64,000 bases of DNA, taken from NCBI RefSeq assembly GCF_963678635.1, contig NC_087064.1, positions 8,719,671 through 8,783,670 of the forward strand. The letters are read 5' to 3'. The position numbers were made by a program, and so were the translations under genes. The notes under the pieces are model-generated. The model was not told the origin of the DNA and searched no databases. It was given only the letters and a program-made list of their open reading frames with translations. Within the stretch, counting starts at the first letter, position 1. Each line of letters starts with the position of its first letter. This DNA comes from Symsagittifera roscoffensis (Eukaryota > Xenacoelomorpha > Acoela > Convolutidae). Shown one piece after another: positions 37,401 to 44,099 of this stretch.

Positions 37401-39049
37401 ACTGACTACAATTAATTTTCGTTCGAGCTTTCTAAAATGCAAACCAACTTTTCACATGCCGCAATTTTCACATGCCGCAATTGTATAATTTATGCATTTC
37501 AAAAATGTTTTATAATAATGAGATTAACGTTTTATAAATCAATTGTGATAAATATTTTAGGCTCTTTTTCCTTTTCCACCACCTCACTCAAACATGAATT
37601 TTATGGTCTAATGAGCGGTCTTACAAGGTTAATTATGGAGACCAAATATGTTTGTAATGGCCTAATTAGTCTAGCCAATTTTCACGACAATTGGACAAAA
37701 AGAACAGTAACTTCAAATATAAAAGTTTGCAGGTGGGGGGGGGCAAGGAAAAAGAGCCATATTTTGATATGCAATAGGATCATTTACTTTTTTTAAATTG
37801 TATAACTTGTTTTAAGCAATAAGTTTGTTAGCCCTTTGCTTTCCATCTAAAATGCTAGTTTTGCGAAAACAATTTAACGTCAAAGTACGTTCAAAATAGA
37901 TGCAGTTTTTGCAATGTATGAACAGCGCTAACGCCAGGAAAAATAGCGGTTTGTTTATCATACTTCATAATATTATTGCTATTTAGAGTTGAAATGATTG
38001 ACTTCATTTGAGCAAGTGCGGTTTTGAATTGTGGACGTCTCCTCTAATTGTCTTAATTCATGAATTATCTAATGAGCTATCTCTCCCTGCCACCTATTGC
38101 AAAAAGCGTTTTTAAATCGGGCGGCTCTCTTTCGACCAAATACGATTTACTACGCACTAGTTCATGTTGATGGAAAAGGCCACACAATCATTTACAGTCC
38201 CCGTAAGACTTTACTAATTTGGCTCCTAGATTTTCTTCTGAAACGGACTGGTATGTCAAAACATGTTCTCAAGGAAACGTTTGGTTGAACAGATTAATTG
38301 AGCCCACATGGAAATCTACTTAAACTCACTTACAATTCTTTCTTGAAAGAGAACTAAGGGCTTGTTTTACATATTAGTTCGACGCTCGATTCCAAAGCAA
38401 ATACAAGACAACAAAAAGACTAAGAGCAATTAAGAAACGCAAACCCAAAGCAGTAAACCAACAACAAAAGTCATGTTTCTTCTAGAACTAATATCTATAA
38501 ATTTTGCCAAACATGTGAATTTATCTTTAAGCTTTTTAGAGTGTTCCTTAACTATGATATCGTTTAAAATTATAAACATTTGACTGAAAACAAGAAAACC
38601 AAAAGATGATCCAAAAAATCAATGTAATGGATCTGCTAAGATATTTCACTAAATCCAATCAATTTCGAGATTCCTTTCAACATACAGCTCAAGCGAATGG
38701 CATCGCGAATTTTTGGCAATTCTTGTTGAGATGTTAGTTCTCAGAAAAATTTTCCCCGAAAATTTACCTGGTTTGTGCTGTTTGAAAGAGGCTGAGTAGT
38801 CGAGGCCGGAGCTGCAGTCAAGTTAGAAGTTGTCGTTGAAGGTGCTATTGTTGACGTCGGCTTTGCCACTTTCACGACAGTGAAGAACAAATCATTCGCC
38901 ACTGGCTCGCAAAAACATTTCGTTCGATAAGAGTTGAGCCATTCTGATTTGCATTTGAGTGGCTTTCTCATTTCGAAGTCTAGTGACTTCAAACTGCTCG
39001 AAGGCCACATTATACATTCTGACATGAAGTTTGAGTCTTCTAATACTTC
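19207..39049 (-). CDS. Eleven-exon multi-pass membrane protein, divergent 7TM receptor-like
   Basis: Exons, minus strand: 39049-38768, 35039-34988, 34588-34480, 34251-33857, 30545-30438, 27837-27768, 27232-27013, 26937-26870, 21985-21817, 21308-21257, 19409-19207. Lengths sum to 1,728 nt, every junction phase agrees, and the frame ends at TAG 19207-19209, giving 575 visible residues. N-terminus: four Cys, then a Thr/Ser/Pro-rich stalk with N-L-T, N-S-T, N-Q-S and N-G-T sequons. Next come a hydrophobic segment (exon 3), an 87-residue hydrophilic loop, and seven further hydrophobic segments in exons 4-9 with Arg/Lys on the sides expected inside. Exon 6 ends A-I-E-R-L-K, where class A GPCRs have DRY; exon 7 has F-A-I-P (TM5 FxxP); exon 9 has a mid-helix Pro (TM6) and C-P-I-T-A in place of NPxxY. 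The class A sodium-site Asp in TM2 and Asn in TM1 are absent. A receptor at the cell surface is the likeliest role, but another 7TM family is possible. The 5' end is missing: exon 1 has an acceptor and lies about 110 bp from the satellite array. Confidence 0.75.
19451..19686. mobile_element. MITE with 18-bp perfect terminal inverted repeats
   Basis: ACAAGTGTGATAGAGGGG at 19451-19468 is the exact reverse complement of 19669-19686. The element is 236 bp with no coding content. I see no clear target-site duplication, so the superfamily is open. It lies in the last intron of the receptor-like gene, close to the acceptor of exon 11. Confidence 0.75.
19870..20100 (+). repeat. Dispersed repeat S, copy 1
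   Basis: Shares CAGCCACGGACGCTTAA, AAAGCAGAGAACA and a TAGGTTGAAAAAAGTAGGTTC segment with 26,230-26,420 and, partly, 28,965-29,060. It is followed by an R1 copy, as at 26.2 kb, so S and R1 may be parts of one larger unit. Confidence 0.6.
20115..20255 (+). repeat. Segment duplicated at 24,760-24,880
   Basis: About 125 bp around GAGCGCAATTTCATAATTAA and CCCGCAACAGATACTGCCG is repeated at 24,760-24,880 with few differences. Intronic, non-coding. Confidence 0.75.
20270..20690 (+). repeat. R1 repeat copy (20.3-20.7 kb)
   Basis: Begins ATAGCTAACAGGCAGTTGGA and ends CATCGCGACCTACACTAG. It carries the shared core AAAATTAACCCAATTTGCG and TTAAATTCCATTTTCGAAAC. It abuts the inner arm of the inverted repeat at 20,717. 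Confidence 0.75.
20717..21061. repeat. Inverted repeat, 83-nt arms, 84% identical
   Basis: The plus strand at 20,717-20,799 aligns without gaps to the minus strand of 20,979-21,061 (13 mismatches in 83 by my count). The loop is 179 nt. The outer arm overlaps the alternative terminal exon, so in the minus-strand transcript the two arms would pair. Confidence 0.85.
20949..21082 (-). CDS. Alternative terminal exon of the receptor-like gene
   Basis: Acceptor CTTCGGTTTTCAG| at 21083 upward, 174 nt from exon 10. Two bases complete a codon from exon 10, then 43 codons to TGA at 20949-20951. The tail reads K-F-V-R-T-P-R-G-N-D-Q-N-Y-P-L and ends K-M-P-D-F-S-M-F-D-I-F. Total frame with exons 1-10 is 1,659 nt, a multiple of three. 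Using it would replace the exon-11 tail. An inverted copy of 83 nt of this exon lies at 20,717-20,799. It could be chance, since only splice motif, phase and composition support it. Confidence 0.4.
21257..21308 (-). CDS. Receptor-like gene exon 10 (juxtamembrane tail)
   Basis: Acceptor TTATTTTATTTCAG|, donor TCTGAAG|GTACTT. It is 52 nt, phase 0 to 1. It encodes K-L-H-I-I-E-A-G-L-T-R-D-S-R-R-S-E, a basic juxtamembrane segment. The phase-1 end can join the main terminal exon (19409) or the alternative terminal exon (21082). Confidence 0.7.
21817..21985 (-). CDS. Receptor-like gene exon 9 (TM6 and TM7)
   Basis: Acceptor CCTCTTGTTTTTCAG|, donor TTCACG|GTTAGT. It is 169 nt, phase 2 to 0. TM6: V-V-W-V-S-L-C-F-L-L-L-L-Q-P-V-L-L-F, with a mid-helix Pro. 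Short loop A-S-D-W-S-I-E-F. TM7: L-L-L-L-A-N-L-S-C-P-I-T-A-I-A-I-C-L then R-V-W-F-T. This is the clearest two-helix exon of the gene. Confidence 0.8.
22380..22870 (+). repeat. R1 repeat copy (22.4-22.9 kb)
   Basis: Begins TTATAGCCAATCGAAGATTG; the core ACATGAACCCAACTAGAGAA and AAATTCCACTTACGAAACTA is recognisable; it ends near CATCACTACATTCATTACTC. More diverged than the 36.5-kb copy. Confidence 0.65.
23340..23960. repeat. Degenerate tandem repeat, period about 165 bp
   Basis: A motif of the form TTTTGGCAATGAAATCACAA followed by CCCTAAA recurs near 23,412, 23,579, 23,744 and 23,906, each preceded by an AAACTAAGAGCTTYVGG-like segment. Weaker units may extend left to about 22,930. Non-coding. 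Confidence 0.6.
23505..24745 (+). repeat. Segmental duplication, left copy
   Basis: Two blocks, 23,505-24,020 and 24,230-24,745, are repeated at 24,886-25,378 and 25,380-25,905. The offset falls from about 1,372 to about 1,147 bp, so the right copy lacks about 225 bp that lie between the blocks here. High identity implies a recent event. Confidence 0.8.
24285..24391. ncRNA. Long imperfect hairpin, 107 nt, copy 1
   Basis: AGTTGATTCTTG at 24285 pairs with CAAGAATCAACT at 24380-24391, and inner TTTACATCT pairs with AGATGTAAA. Arms are about 45 nt with few mismatches. The shape recalls a microRNA precursor or a small fold-back element; calling it ncRNA is inference. Confidence 0.3.
24886..25905 (+). 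repeat. Segmental duplication, right copy
   Basis: Right copy of 23,505-24,745, shorter by an internal deletion at about 25,379. Both copies keep the long hairpin described separately. It lies wholly inside the intron between exons 8 and 9. Confidence 0.8.
25432..25538. ncRNA. Long imperfect hairpin, 107 nt, copy 2
   Basis: Same length and pairing as 24,285-24,391, with one visible change (ATAACATG to ATACCATG). It was duplicated with its surroundings, so its survival is not independent evidence of function. Confidence 0.3.
26230..26420 (+). repeat. Dispersed repeat S, copy 2
   Basis: Contains CAGCCAAGGACGCTTAACGA, GTAAAGCAGACAACA and TTAGGTTGGAATAAAGTAGA, matching 19,870-20,100. It too is followed by an R1 copy. 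Confidence 0.6.
26515..26870 (+). repeat. R1 repeat copy ending at exon 8 donor
   Basis: Core AGAGAAAACTCAATGAATAG, CATTCCCGCTGTC and GGAAAAGAAATCGAAACCAA, ending CATCACGTTCATTACC. The last bases coincide with the donor G|GTAATG of exon 8. The TATATAAG part of the R1 end is deleted here. Confidence 0.55.
26870..26937 (-). CDS. Receptor-like gene exon 8 (end of TM5, basic loop)
   Basis: Acceptor CTTTGTTTTACAG|, donor TTTCACG|GTAATG. It is 68 nt, phase 0 to 2. It continues TM5 as L-I-V-I-F-L-F-N-C-A-Q-C-R-K-N-D-D-S-K, a basic cytoplasmic loop. The intron before it is only 75 nt. The donor is immediately followed by the end of an R1 repeat. Confidence 0.75.
27013..27232 (-). CDS. Receptor-like gene exon 7 (TM4 and start of TM5)
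   Basis: Acceptor TTTCTGTTTGGTAG|, donor TTCCTT|GTAAGT. It is 220 nt, phase 2 to 0. It encodes a charged loop, then K-W-K-S-L-I-T-I-F-L-A-G-H-F (weak TM4), then F-T-F-C-W, where class A receptors carry the second extracellular loop Cys, and G-P-F-A-I-P-I-I-I-F-L, the start of TM5. I see no conserved TM4 Trp. Confidence 0.75.
27240..27560 (+). repeat. R1 repeat copy (27.2-27.6 kb)
   Basis: Carries AAAACTAACCCAATTAGAGA, GCGCCATTTACACTTTTTTT and GACTTGAAAAACAATCAAAA. It lies in the short intron between exons 6 and 7, starting only a few bases from the acceptor of exon 7. Confidence 0.6.
27768..27837 (-). CDS. Receptor-like gene exon 6 (TM3-like, ERL motif)
   Basis: Acceptor TATTTGTTTTCAG|, donor CTCAA|GTAAGT. 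It is 70 nt, phase 1 to 2. It encodes F-S-I-V-F-T-I-V-V-F-G-V-A-S-S-F-T-A-I-E-R-L plus a shared Lys, in the place of TM3 with its DRY-like end. A decayed paralogue of this exon lies at 17,281-17,345. Confidence 0.8.
28250..28700. repeat. Dispersed repeat P, copy 2
   Basis: Matches blocks of 5,370-5,790 in a different order. Non-coding, in the intron between exons 5 and 6. Confidence 0.5.
28965..29060 (+). repeat. Dispersed repeat S, partial copy 3
   Basis: GAGCCACCAAAAATAGCACA and AGCTAGGTTGGAAAAAAAAG match the second half of repeat S. No R1 follows directly. Confidence 0.4.
29920..29990 (-). repeat. tRNA-like SINE head, degraded
   Basis: On the minus strand ATGGG-TCGAAT-CCCGT forms a T-arm with a 5-bp stem and a loop one base short of a tRNA B box (GGTCGAATCCC). 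Upstream, GTCTATTAAGACATTAGG resembles a D-loop to anticodon region. Likely a tRNA-derived SINE or tRNA pseudogene. Confidence 0.4.
30438..30545 (-). CDS. Receptor-like gene exon 5 (TM2-like)
   Basis: Acceptor TGTTGGCTTCACAG|, donor CTATTA|GTAAGT. It is 108 nt, phase 1 to 1. It encodes E-N-F-F-L-S-S-S-W-F-L-I-L-F-A-P-I-L-D-L, which reads like the start of class A TM2, and then S-N-T-H-S-I-M-L-K. Phase on both sides fits exons 4 and 6. The plus strand here reads an unrelated acidic frame. Confidence 0.7.
30770..31110 (+). repeat. R1 repeat copy (30.8-31.1 kb)
   Basis: AACCAGCCCAAATTTAGAAA, TTGATCAACAG, TTCCGCTG and AACTAGAATCAATC, ending CACTACGACCTTCACTACAA then CAATGACAGC. Located between exons 4 and 5. 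Confidence 0.6.
31205..31440 (+). repeat. R1 repeat copy, truncated (31.2-31.4 kb)
   Basis: Begins AATAGCCAACAGAGTTGGAA, then AAACTAGCCCAATTTGAGAA and AATTCCATTTTC. It stops at 31,440, where a SINE-like sequence starts. Confidence 0.65.
31430..31720 (-). repeat. SINE-like element with tRNA-like head
   Basis: Minus strand: TTGGTCGTAAGGATGG near 31,690 resembles an A box, and CTGGGTTTGATTCAATCCC near 31,640 a B box, followed by a body containing CGGTGAGACGTGGCTTTCCC. The two overlapping minus frames (80 and 108 codons) run through it and are probably not genes. Confidence 0.4.
31800..32669 (+). pseudogene. LINE ORF2 C-terminal fragment
   Basis: The plus strand reads K-V-P-I-R-N-D-I-F-N-K-L-A-G-T-T-W-G-C-D, an in-frame TAG at 31867-31869, then S-R-S-V-L-C-Y-A-A-P-I-W-S-P and L-Q-T-K-Q-N-R-A-L, then L-P-V-R-T-H-S-E-M-L. 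These are the post-RT signatures of a common clade of non-LTR retrotransposons. A small internal duplication of ATCATTTACACAC adds residues before LPVR. Further on, in another frame, H-H-M-F-N-C-P-N-R and V-A-Q-F-L-N-S-L lead to a natural stop at 32667-32669, the usual Cys-rich end. 5'-truncated and dead. Confidence 0.85.
32672..32978. mobile_element. hAT-type MITE with target-site duplication
   Basis: CAGGGTGACCACTT at 32672 is the exact reverse complement of the last 14 bases at 32978. The 8 bp on the left (CCTTAAGA) and right (CCGTAAGA) match at 7 positions, as for a hAT 8-bp target duplication. It is 307 bp, non-coding, with internal TAGTGACCA repeats. It sits 3 bp after the stop of the LINE fragment. 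Confidence 0.85.
33301..33631. mobile_element. Fold-back element with 17-bp terminal inverted repeats
   Basis: ATGCGCGAAGGAACGAA at 33301-33317 is the exact reverse complement of 33615-33631, with weaker pairing continuing inward (GCGCAAAAAC with a GGGCGAAAAAAC complement). It is 331 bp and non-coding. No clear target-site duplication. Confidence 0.7.
33740..33850 (+). repeat. R1 end fragment abutting exon 4
   Basis: Only the last part of R1 is recognisable: CATCACGACCTATAAAAGAG, TCTTCACTGCGTTCATTGAC. It stops within about 10 bp of the exon 4 donor at 33,857. Confidence 0.6.
33857..34251 (-). CDS. Receptor-like gene exon 4 (hydrophilic loop and TM)
   Basis: Acceptor ATGTATATTTCAG|. The donor chosen is CTTAG|GTTGCG because it alone gives the phase-1 end that exon 5 needs without entering the adjoining R1 repeat; it is a weak site. 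Alternatives are CAG|GTTATT at 33897 (phase 0) and TATAG|GTCGTG inside R1. The exon encodes about 87 hydrophilic residues (basic first half, acidic second half with T-E-C-M-M-N-D-N-G), then Y-R-Y-L-F-V-L-Y-G-P-L-S-A-F-M, a membrane span ending C-A-V-R-K-D-Q. Confidence 0.65.
34480..34588 (-). CDS. Receptor-like gene exon 3 (first hydrophobic segment)
   Basis: Acceptor CCCCTGTTTGCAG|, donor AACAG|GTCAGT. It is 109 nt, phase 1 to 2. An acidic start (T-L-E-A-E-E-L-D) is followed by a strong membrane segment, W-I-M-F-Y-A-G-M-A-L-H-A-F-L-V-Y-L. Codon third positions are G/C-rich here, unlike the introns. If exon 4 holds TM1 of a seven-helix bundle, this is an extra eighth span. Confidence 0.75.
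34988..35039 (-). CDS. Receptor-like gene exon 2 (stalk)
   Basis: Acceptor TCTGTGTTTCAG|, donor AACG|GTTAAC. It is 52 nt, phase 0 to 1, encoding S-G-G-V-T-E-V-T-D-S-K-E-T-T-S-R-N. With the first codon of exon 3 it makes an N-G-T sequon. The exon is small, so its reality rests on the splice sites and on repairing the phase between exons 1 and 3. Confidence 0.6.
35690..36045 (+). repeat. R1 repeat copy (35.7-36.0 kb)
   Basis: Begins ATAGCCAACAGGCAGTTGGA and runs through ACTAGCCCAATTTGAGAAAA, CTGGATCAATAGGTC and TTCGAAAGTGGAGTG, then is cut off where a tRNA-like SINE head begins. Confidence 0.75.
36050..36130 (-). repeat. tRNA-like SINE head
   Basis: Minus strand: A-box-like CTGGGCCAGAGCTAACG, then a perfect B-box core GGTTCGAATCC (plus 36,068-36,078), then GGGCCAGACC and a T-run. 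The T-stem is only partly paired, so this is a tRNA-derived SINE or pseudogene and not a working tRNA. Confidence 0.5.
36455..36870 (+). repeat. R1 repeat copy, best preserved (36.5-36.9 kb)
   Basis: Shows the R1 landmarks in order: CCCAATTTGAGAAAACTGGG, TCAATAGG, TTCCATTTTCGAAATTAGAA, GTCGATCACG, TGCTGTTCGGTAGAGGAG, TTCCTTTCAACGAAG, CAAACCGCGAAAAACTTAAT, and the end CATCGCGACCTATATAAGAG then TCTGAACTACGTTGATCGAG. No terminal inverted repeats or coding frame seen. At least 11 copies lie between 14.4 and 36.9 kb, all in this orientation. Confidence 0.8.
36875..38760. other. Intron 1, mostly anonymous
   Basis: Part of the 3.7-kb intron between exons 1 and 2. A 17-bp direct repeat (TTTTCACATGCCGCAA) occurs twice near 37,448 and 37,465, and an 8-9 G run lies near 37,735. 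The 119- and 63-codon plus-strand frames have no recognisable content. Confidence 0.35.
38768..39049 (-). CDS. Receptor-like gene exon 1 (ectodomain, Cys and Thr/Ser stalk)
   Basis: Acceptor ATTTTTTGTAG| at 39050 upward; donor CAG|GTAAATT below 38768. It is 94 codons, phase 0 to 0. It begins E-V-L-E-D-S-N-F-M-S-E-C. Four Cys lie in the first 50 residues, then V-A-K-P-T-S-T-I-A-P-S-T-T-T, a mucin-like stalk with N-glycosylation sequons. Codon use is clearly less AT-rich than the introns. No signal peptide is present, so either one lies in an upstream exon or the Met at residue 9 starts the protein and the N-terminus is cytoplasmic. Confidence 0.7.
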
Positions 39050-39159
39050 CTACAAAAAATACATATTGAGCGATTCAATCTGAACGAAAGAATGGCATGG
39101 ATCAACCATACTATTACCAACCCCATCCCAAGTTGATATAGAGGGGAGAATATATGGAA

Positions 39160-39667
39160 AAATTATTGAGGATAGAAACTAGACCTTTGAAATAATTGTA
39201 GAAGCTAGTCGAGCTCTACTTTTAAAATAGTGCTTATGAAACTTCCAACATTTTATTGGTCAGTTATCTTCAGTCTGAGTACATCCAAACAGCTTTTGTC
39301 AACATGTTCGACGTAAACGAATAACACTCAGTAAAAACGATTATCAGACAACAAACAATCGCTAAATTATTGAGGATGGATCCAAATAAAAAAACTATTC
39401 TACTCTACTTTCAAAAAAGAGCTTTAAAAACGTCCAACATTTTATGGGTCGTTTATCTTCACTCTGAGTACACCCAGACAGCTTTTGTCGACCTGTACAT
39501 TTGAATCAAAAGTAGAAGCTAATCGAGCTCAGCTTTTAAAATATAGTATTAAAAATTTCCAACATTTTATTGGTCGGTATATTCAGTCTGAGTACACCCA
39601 AACAGCTTTTGTCGACCTGTTCAACACATATGAAAAACACAAGGCAAAAAAAAACTATTAACAGAAT
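39160..39667 (+). repeat. Diverged edge monomers of the satellite array
   Basis: Two to three degraded and truncated monomers, recognised by TAGAAGCTAGTCGAGCTC, TTCCAACATTTTATTGGTCA and ACACCCAAACAGCTTTTGTC. They differ more from the consensus than monomers past 41 kb, as is usual at satellite edges. Confidence 0.85.
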
Positions 39668-40863
39668 CAGGGTTGGCATGTTATTTAACATTGTTATTTA
39701 ACATTGAATTTAACTTACAGTGTTATTTATAATTTCTAACAGTGATGTTAGCTATTTCTCAGAAATATGAGTATTTCTTAGAAAAACATAACGCAACTAT
39801 TCTGCATTTCAGATTCAAATTTGCTAGCGTTAACGAAAGCTGCCATGGGAAGAAGAAAGAGTGATACATGGTGTCATTACAAAGAGGTGAAAGTGGACGG
39901 GGTCGTGAGAGGAAAATGCGATGCTTGTTCCGAAACGATTGTAGCGAATCCCGAACGGATGAAAAAACATTGGGAGACCTGCAAATCAACTACCAGCGCA
40001 GATTTTATCGCCCGAAGTCCCTCTGAAACACCGAAGTGCCTCGAAAAGTCATGAAGCAGACGACTTTGGCAATGACATCTTCTGACAAAACACACGATAT
40101 TGAACTTCAAATTGGCCGTTACTTCATTGCGTCGAACACGTCGTTCCTACAAGCGGAGAACAAAGAGTTTGGGAAATTACTTCAGCAACTGAAATCTGGA
40201 GTGAAAATACCCAACAGAAGGAGGCTCGCGGGTCCGATTGTTGACGAAGTTTATATGGAGGAGAAAGAAAAAGCTAAAGTGCAGCTTGCAAACTGCAACG
40301 CTACCCTAGCACTAGATGGATGGTCATCGCTGGCAAACGACCCAGTGGTTGGTGTGTCTATCACAACATCTGTAGGGACCTTCCTAGTCAATACGGTTGA
40401 CACCTCAAGTGAAAGTCACACTTCGACGTATTTAGTTGAGTTACTGAAAATGGAGAAAGAAAAGTGTGAAACTGAATGGGGTGTAAAAATCAAATCGGTT
40501 GTCACTGACAGCGCGAGTAACATGAAAAGCACGAGGGAGGCCGTTTCCGACCCTGAAAACTTTTTTCATGCTTATTGATGTCAAGCGCATGCTATGAACC
40601 TTGTGGCGAAAGACATATTGTTAACAGCCCAACCAGTTATCAAAAAGGTGGTGGCCGTGTTGAAACAGCTGAGAAACTGCCACGCAGAGTCGGCCCTGCT
40701 GAAAACCACAAAAATTCCAATGCCACCTCTTCCTGTTGATACGCGTTGGAACTCTGTGGCGGACTCGCTCGATTATTTCACAACTTATTGGTCCAGAATT
40801 ACAAAAATCTTTGAAAAAACGCTCAAGCCTCATGGCACACAGTGCAGGTATATGGAAGAAGCT
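39668..40863 (+). mobile_element. hAT transposon, 5' part, inserted in the satellite
   Basis: The left terminal inverted repeat starts CAGGGTTGGCATGTTATTTA at 39668, a typical hAT end, followed by subterminal TGTTATTTAACATT repeats and the transposase. The right end is missing: near 40,857-40,863 the sequence passes into satellite at the shared string AGAAGCT. The loss of the 3' half is best explained by recombination or deletion inside the array. Confidence 0.85.
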
Positions 40864-40890
40864 CTGTTTTTTCAAAAAAAAGAGATTTAA
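39845..40890 (+). pseudogene. hAT transposase, truncated and frame-broken
   Basis: Met at 39845. N-terminus G-R-R-K-S-D-T-W-C-H-Y with C-D-A-C and later H-W-E-T-C, a BED zinc finger for DNA binding. A one-base-type frameshift near 40,030 separates it from the next frame (P-R-K-V-M-K-Q-T-T-L onward). The core has L-A-L-D-G-W-S-S-L and V-V-T-D-S-A-S-N-M, which supply the first Asp residues of the RNase H-like fold (DUF659-type region). A TGA at 40576-40578 interrupts before C-Q-A-H-A-M-N-L. D-T-R-W-N-S-V follows near 40,740. The C-terminal catalytic Glu and dimerisation region are absent. Dead copy; cut-and-paste transposition is the family's known role. Confidence 0.85.
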
Positions 40891-43800
40891 AAACGTCCAA
40901 CATTTCATTGGTCGGTTATCTTCAGTCTGAGTACAACCAAACAGCTTTTGTCGACCTGTTCAACGATTAACCGAACATTAATAAACACACAACTTTTGAG
41001 GATAAAAATTAGACCTTAGAAATTTTTGAAAAACAGTTTCAAATAAAATGTAGAAGCTAGTCGAGCTCAACTTTTAAAATAGAGCAGTTAAAACTTCCAA
41101 CATTTTATTGGTCGGTTATCTTCAGTCTGAGTACACCCAAACAGCTTTTTTCGACCGGTTCAAGATAAATGAAAAACACTAGGCAAAAAAAAAAACAATT
41201 TAAAGAAAACAAATAATCACACAATTATTGAGGATAGAATTTAAACCTTAAAAAATACTGAAAAACAATTTCAAATCAGATGTAGAAGCTAGTCAAGCTC
41301 AGTTTAGAAAATAGAGCATTGAAAACTTCCAAATTTTCTTGATCGCTTATCTTCACTCTGAGTACACCCAAACAGCTTCTGTCGACCTGTTCGACATTAA
41401 TGATTACCACTAGGCAAAAAAACTATTATAAAAAACGAATTATCACACAATTAATGAGGATGGAAATTAGATCTTAGAAATTAATGAAAAACAGTTTCAA
41501 ATCAAATGTAGAAGCTAGTCGAGCTCAGCTTTTAAAATAGAGACTTAAAAACTTCCATTATTTTATTGGTCGGTTATCTTTAGTCTGATTACACCCAAAC
41601 AGCTTTTGTCGACCTGTTCAACATAAATGAAAAACACTAGTAAAAAAAACGATTCACAGAATATAAATAGTCACTCAAGTATTGAGGATGGAATTTAGAC
41701 CGTAGAAATTACTGAAAACCAATTTTAAATCAGATGTAGAAACTAGTCGGGCTCAGTTTATAAAACAGAGCATTAAAAACTTCCAACATTTCATTGGCCG
41801 GTTATCTTCAGTCTGAGTACACCCATACAGCTTTTGTCGACCTGTTCGACATTAATGAGTACCACTAGGCAAAAAACGATTATCAGAAAACAAATAATCA
41901 CACATTTAATGAGAATGGAAATCAGATCTTAGAAATTATTGAAAAACAGTTTCAAATCAAATGTAGAAGCAAGTCGAGCTCAGCTTTTAAAATAGAGCAT
42001 TAAAAACCTCCAACATTTTATTGGTCGGTTATCTTCAGTCTGAGTACACCCAAAGAGCTTTTTGTCGACCTGTTCGACATTAATGAGTACCACTAGGCAA
42101 AAACGATTATCAGAAAAGAAATAATCGCACAATTAATGAATTTGGAAATTAGATATTAGAAATTACTGAAAAACAGTTTCAAATCAAATGTAGAAGCTAG
42201 TCGAGCTCAGCTTTTATAATAGAGCATTAAAAACTTCCAATATTTTATTGGTCGGTTATCTTCAGTCTGAGTACACGCAAACAGCTTTTGTCGACCTGTT
42301 CAACAAATAAAAAACACTAGACAAAAAAAAACATTTAAAAGAAAACAAATAATCACACAATTATTGAGGATAAAACTTAGATCATAGAAATTACTGAAAA
42401 ACAATTTAAAATCAGATGTAGAAGCTAGTGGAGCTCAGCTTATAAAATCGAGCACTAAACTCTTCCATATTTTCTTGGTCGGTTATTTTCAGTCTGAGTA
42501 CACCCAAACAGCTTTTGTCGACCTGTTCGACATTAATAAGTACCACTAGGCAAAAAAAAACATTTTCAGGAAACAAAAAATCGCACAATTAATGAGGATG
42601 GAAATTAGATCTTAGAAATTTTTGAAAAACAGTTTCAAATCAAATGTATAAGCTAAGCGAGCTCAGCTTTTAAAATAGAGCATTAGAAACTTCAATTATT
42701 TTATTGGTCGGTTATCTTCAGTCTGAGTACACCCAAACAGCTTTTGTCGACCTGTTCGACATTAATGAGTACCACAAGGCAAAAAAAATCGATTATCAGA
42801 AAACAAATAACCGCACAATTAATGAGGATGGAAATTAGATCTTATAAATTATTGAAAAACAGTTTCAAATCAAATGTAGAAGCAAGTCGAGCTCAGCTTT
42901 TAAAATAGAGCATTAAAAACTTCCAACACTTTATTGGTCGGTTATCTTCAGTCTGCATACACCCAAACAGCTTTAGTCGACCTGTTCAACATAAACAAAA
43001 AAACACTAGGACTAGGGAAAAAAAACAATTAAAAGAACACAAATAATCACACAATTAATGAGGATGGAAATAAGATCTTAGAAATTATTGAAAAACAGTT
43101 TAAAATCAAATGTAGAAGCTAGTCGAGCTCAGCTTTTAAAATAGAGCATTAAAAACTTCCAACATTTTATTGGTCGGTTATCTTCAGTCTGAGTACAACC
43201 AAACAGCTTTTGTCGACCTGTTCAACATAAATAAAAAAACACTAGACAAAAAAAACAATTAAAAGAAAACAAATAATCACACAATTATTGAGGATAGAAT
43301 TCAGACCTTAGAAAATACTGAAAAACAATTTCAAATCAGATGTAGAAGCTAGTCGAGCTCAGCTTATAAAAAAGAGCATTAAAAACTTCCATATTTTCTT
43401 GGTCGGTTATCTTCAGTCCGCGTACACCCAAACAGCTTTTGTAGACATGTTCGACATTAATGAGTACCACAAGGCAAAAAAACGATTATCAGAAAGCAAA
43501 TAACCGCACAATTAATGAGGATTGAAATTAGATCTTACAAATTATTGAAAAACAGTTTCAAATCAAATGTAGAAGCTAGTCGAGCTCAGCTTTTAAAATA
43601 GAGCATTAAGAAATTCTAACATTTTATTGGTCGATTATCTTCAGTCTGAGTACACCCAAACAGCTTTTGTCGACCTGTTCAACAAAAATAAAAAACACTA
43701 GGGTAAAAACAATTGAAAGAACACAAATAATCACACAATTAATGAGGATGGAAATAAGATCTTAGAAATTATTGAAAAACAGTTTAAAAACAAATGAAGA

Positions 43801-44099
43801 AGCTAGTCAAGCTCAGCTTTTAAAATAGAGCATTAAAAACTTCCAACATTTTATTGGTCGGTTATCTTCAGTCTCAGTACACCCAAACAGCTTTTGTCGA
43901 CCTGTTCAACATAAATAAAAAAACACTAGGCAAAGAAACAATTATCAGAAAGCAAATAATCGCACAATTATGAGGATGGAAATTAGATCTTCGAAATTAC
44001 TAAAAAACGGTTTCAAATCAAATGTAGAAGCTAGTCGAGCTCAGCTTTTAAAATAGAGCATTAAAAACTTCCAACATTTCATTGGTCGGTTATCTTCAG

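Noticed and set aside
37437-37796. 119-codon plus-strand frame
   Set aside because: AT-rich composition, includes a short direct repeat and a poly-G run, and no recognisable domain.
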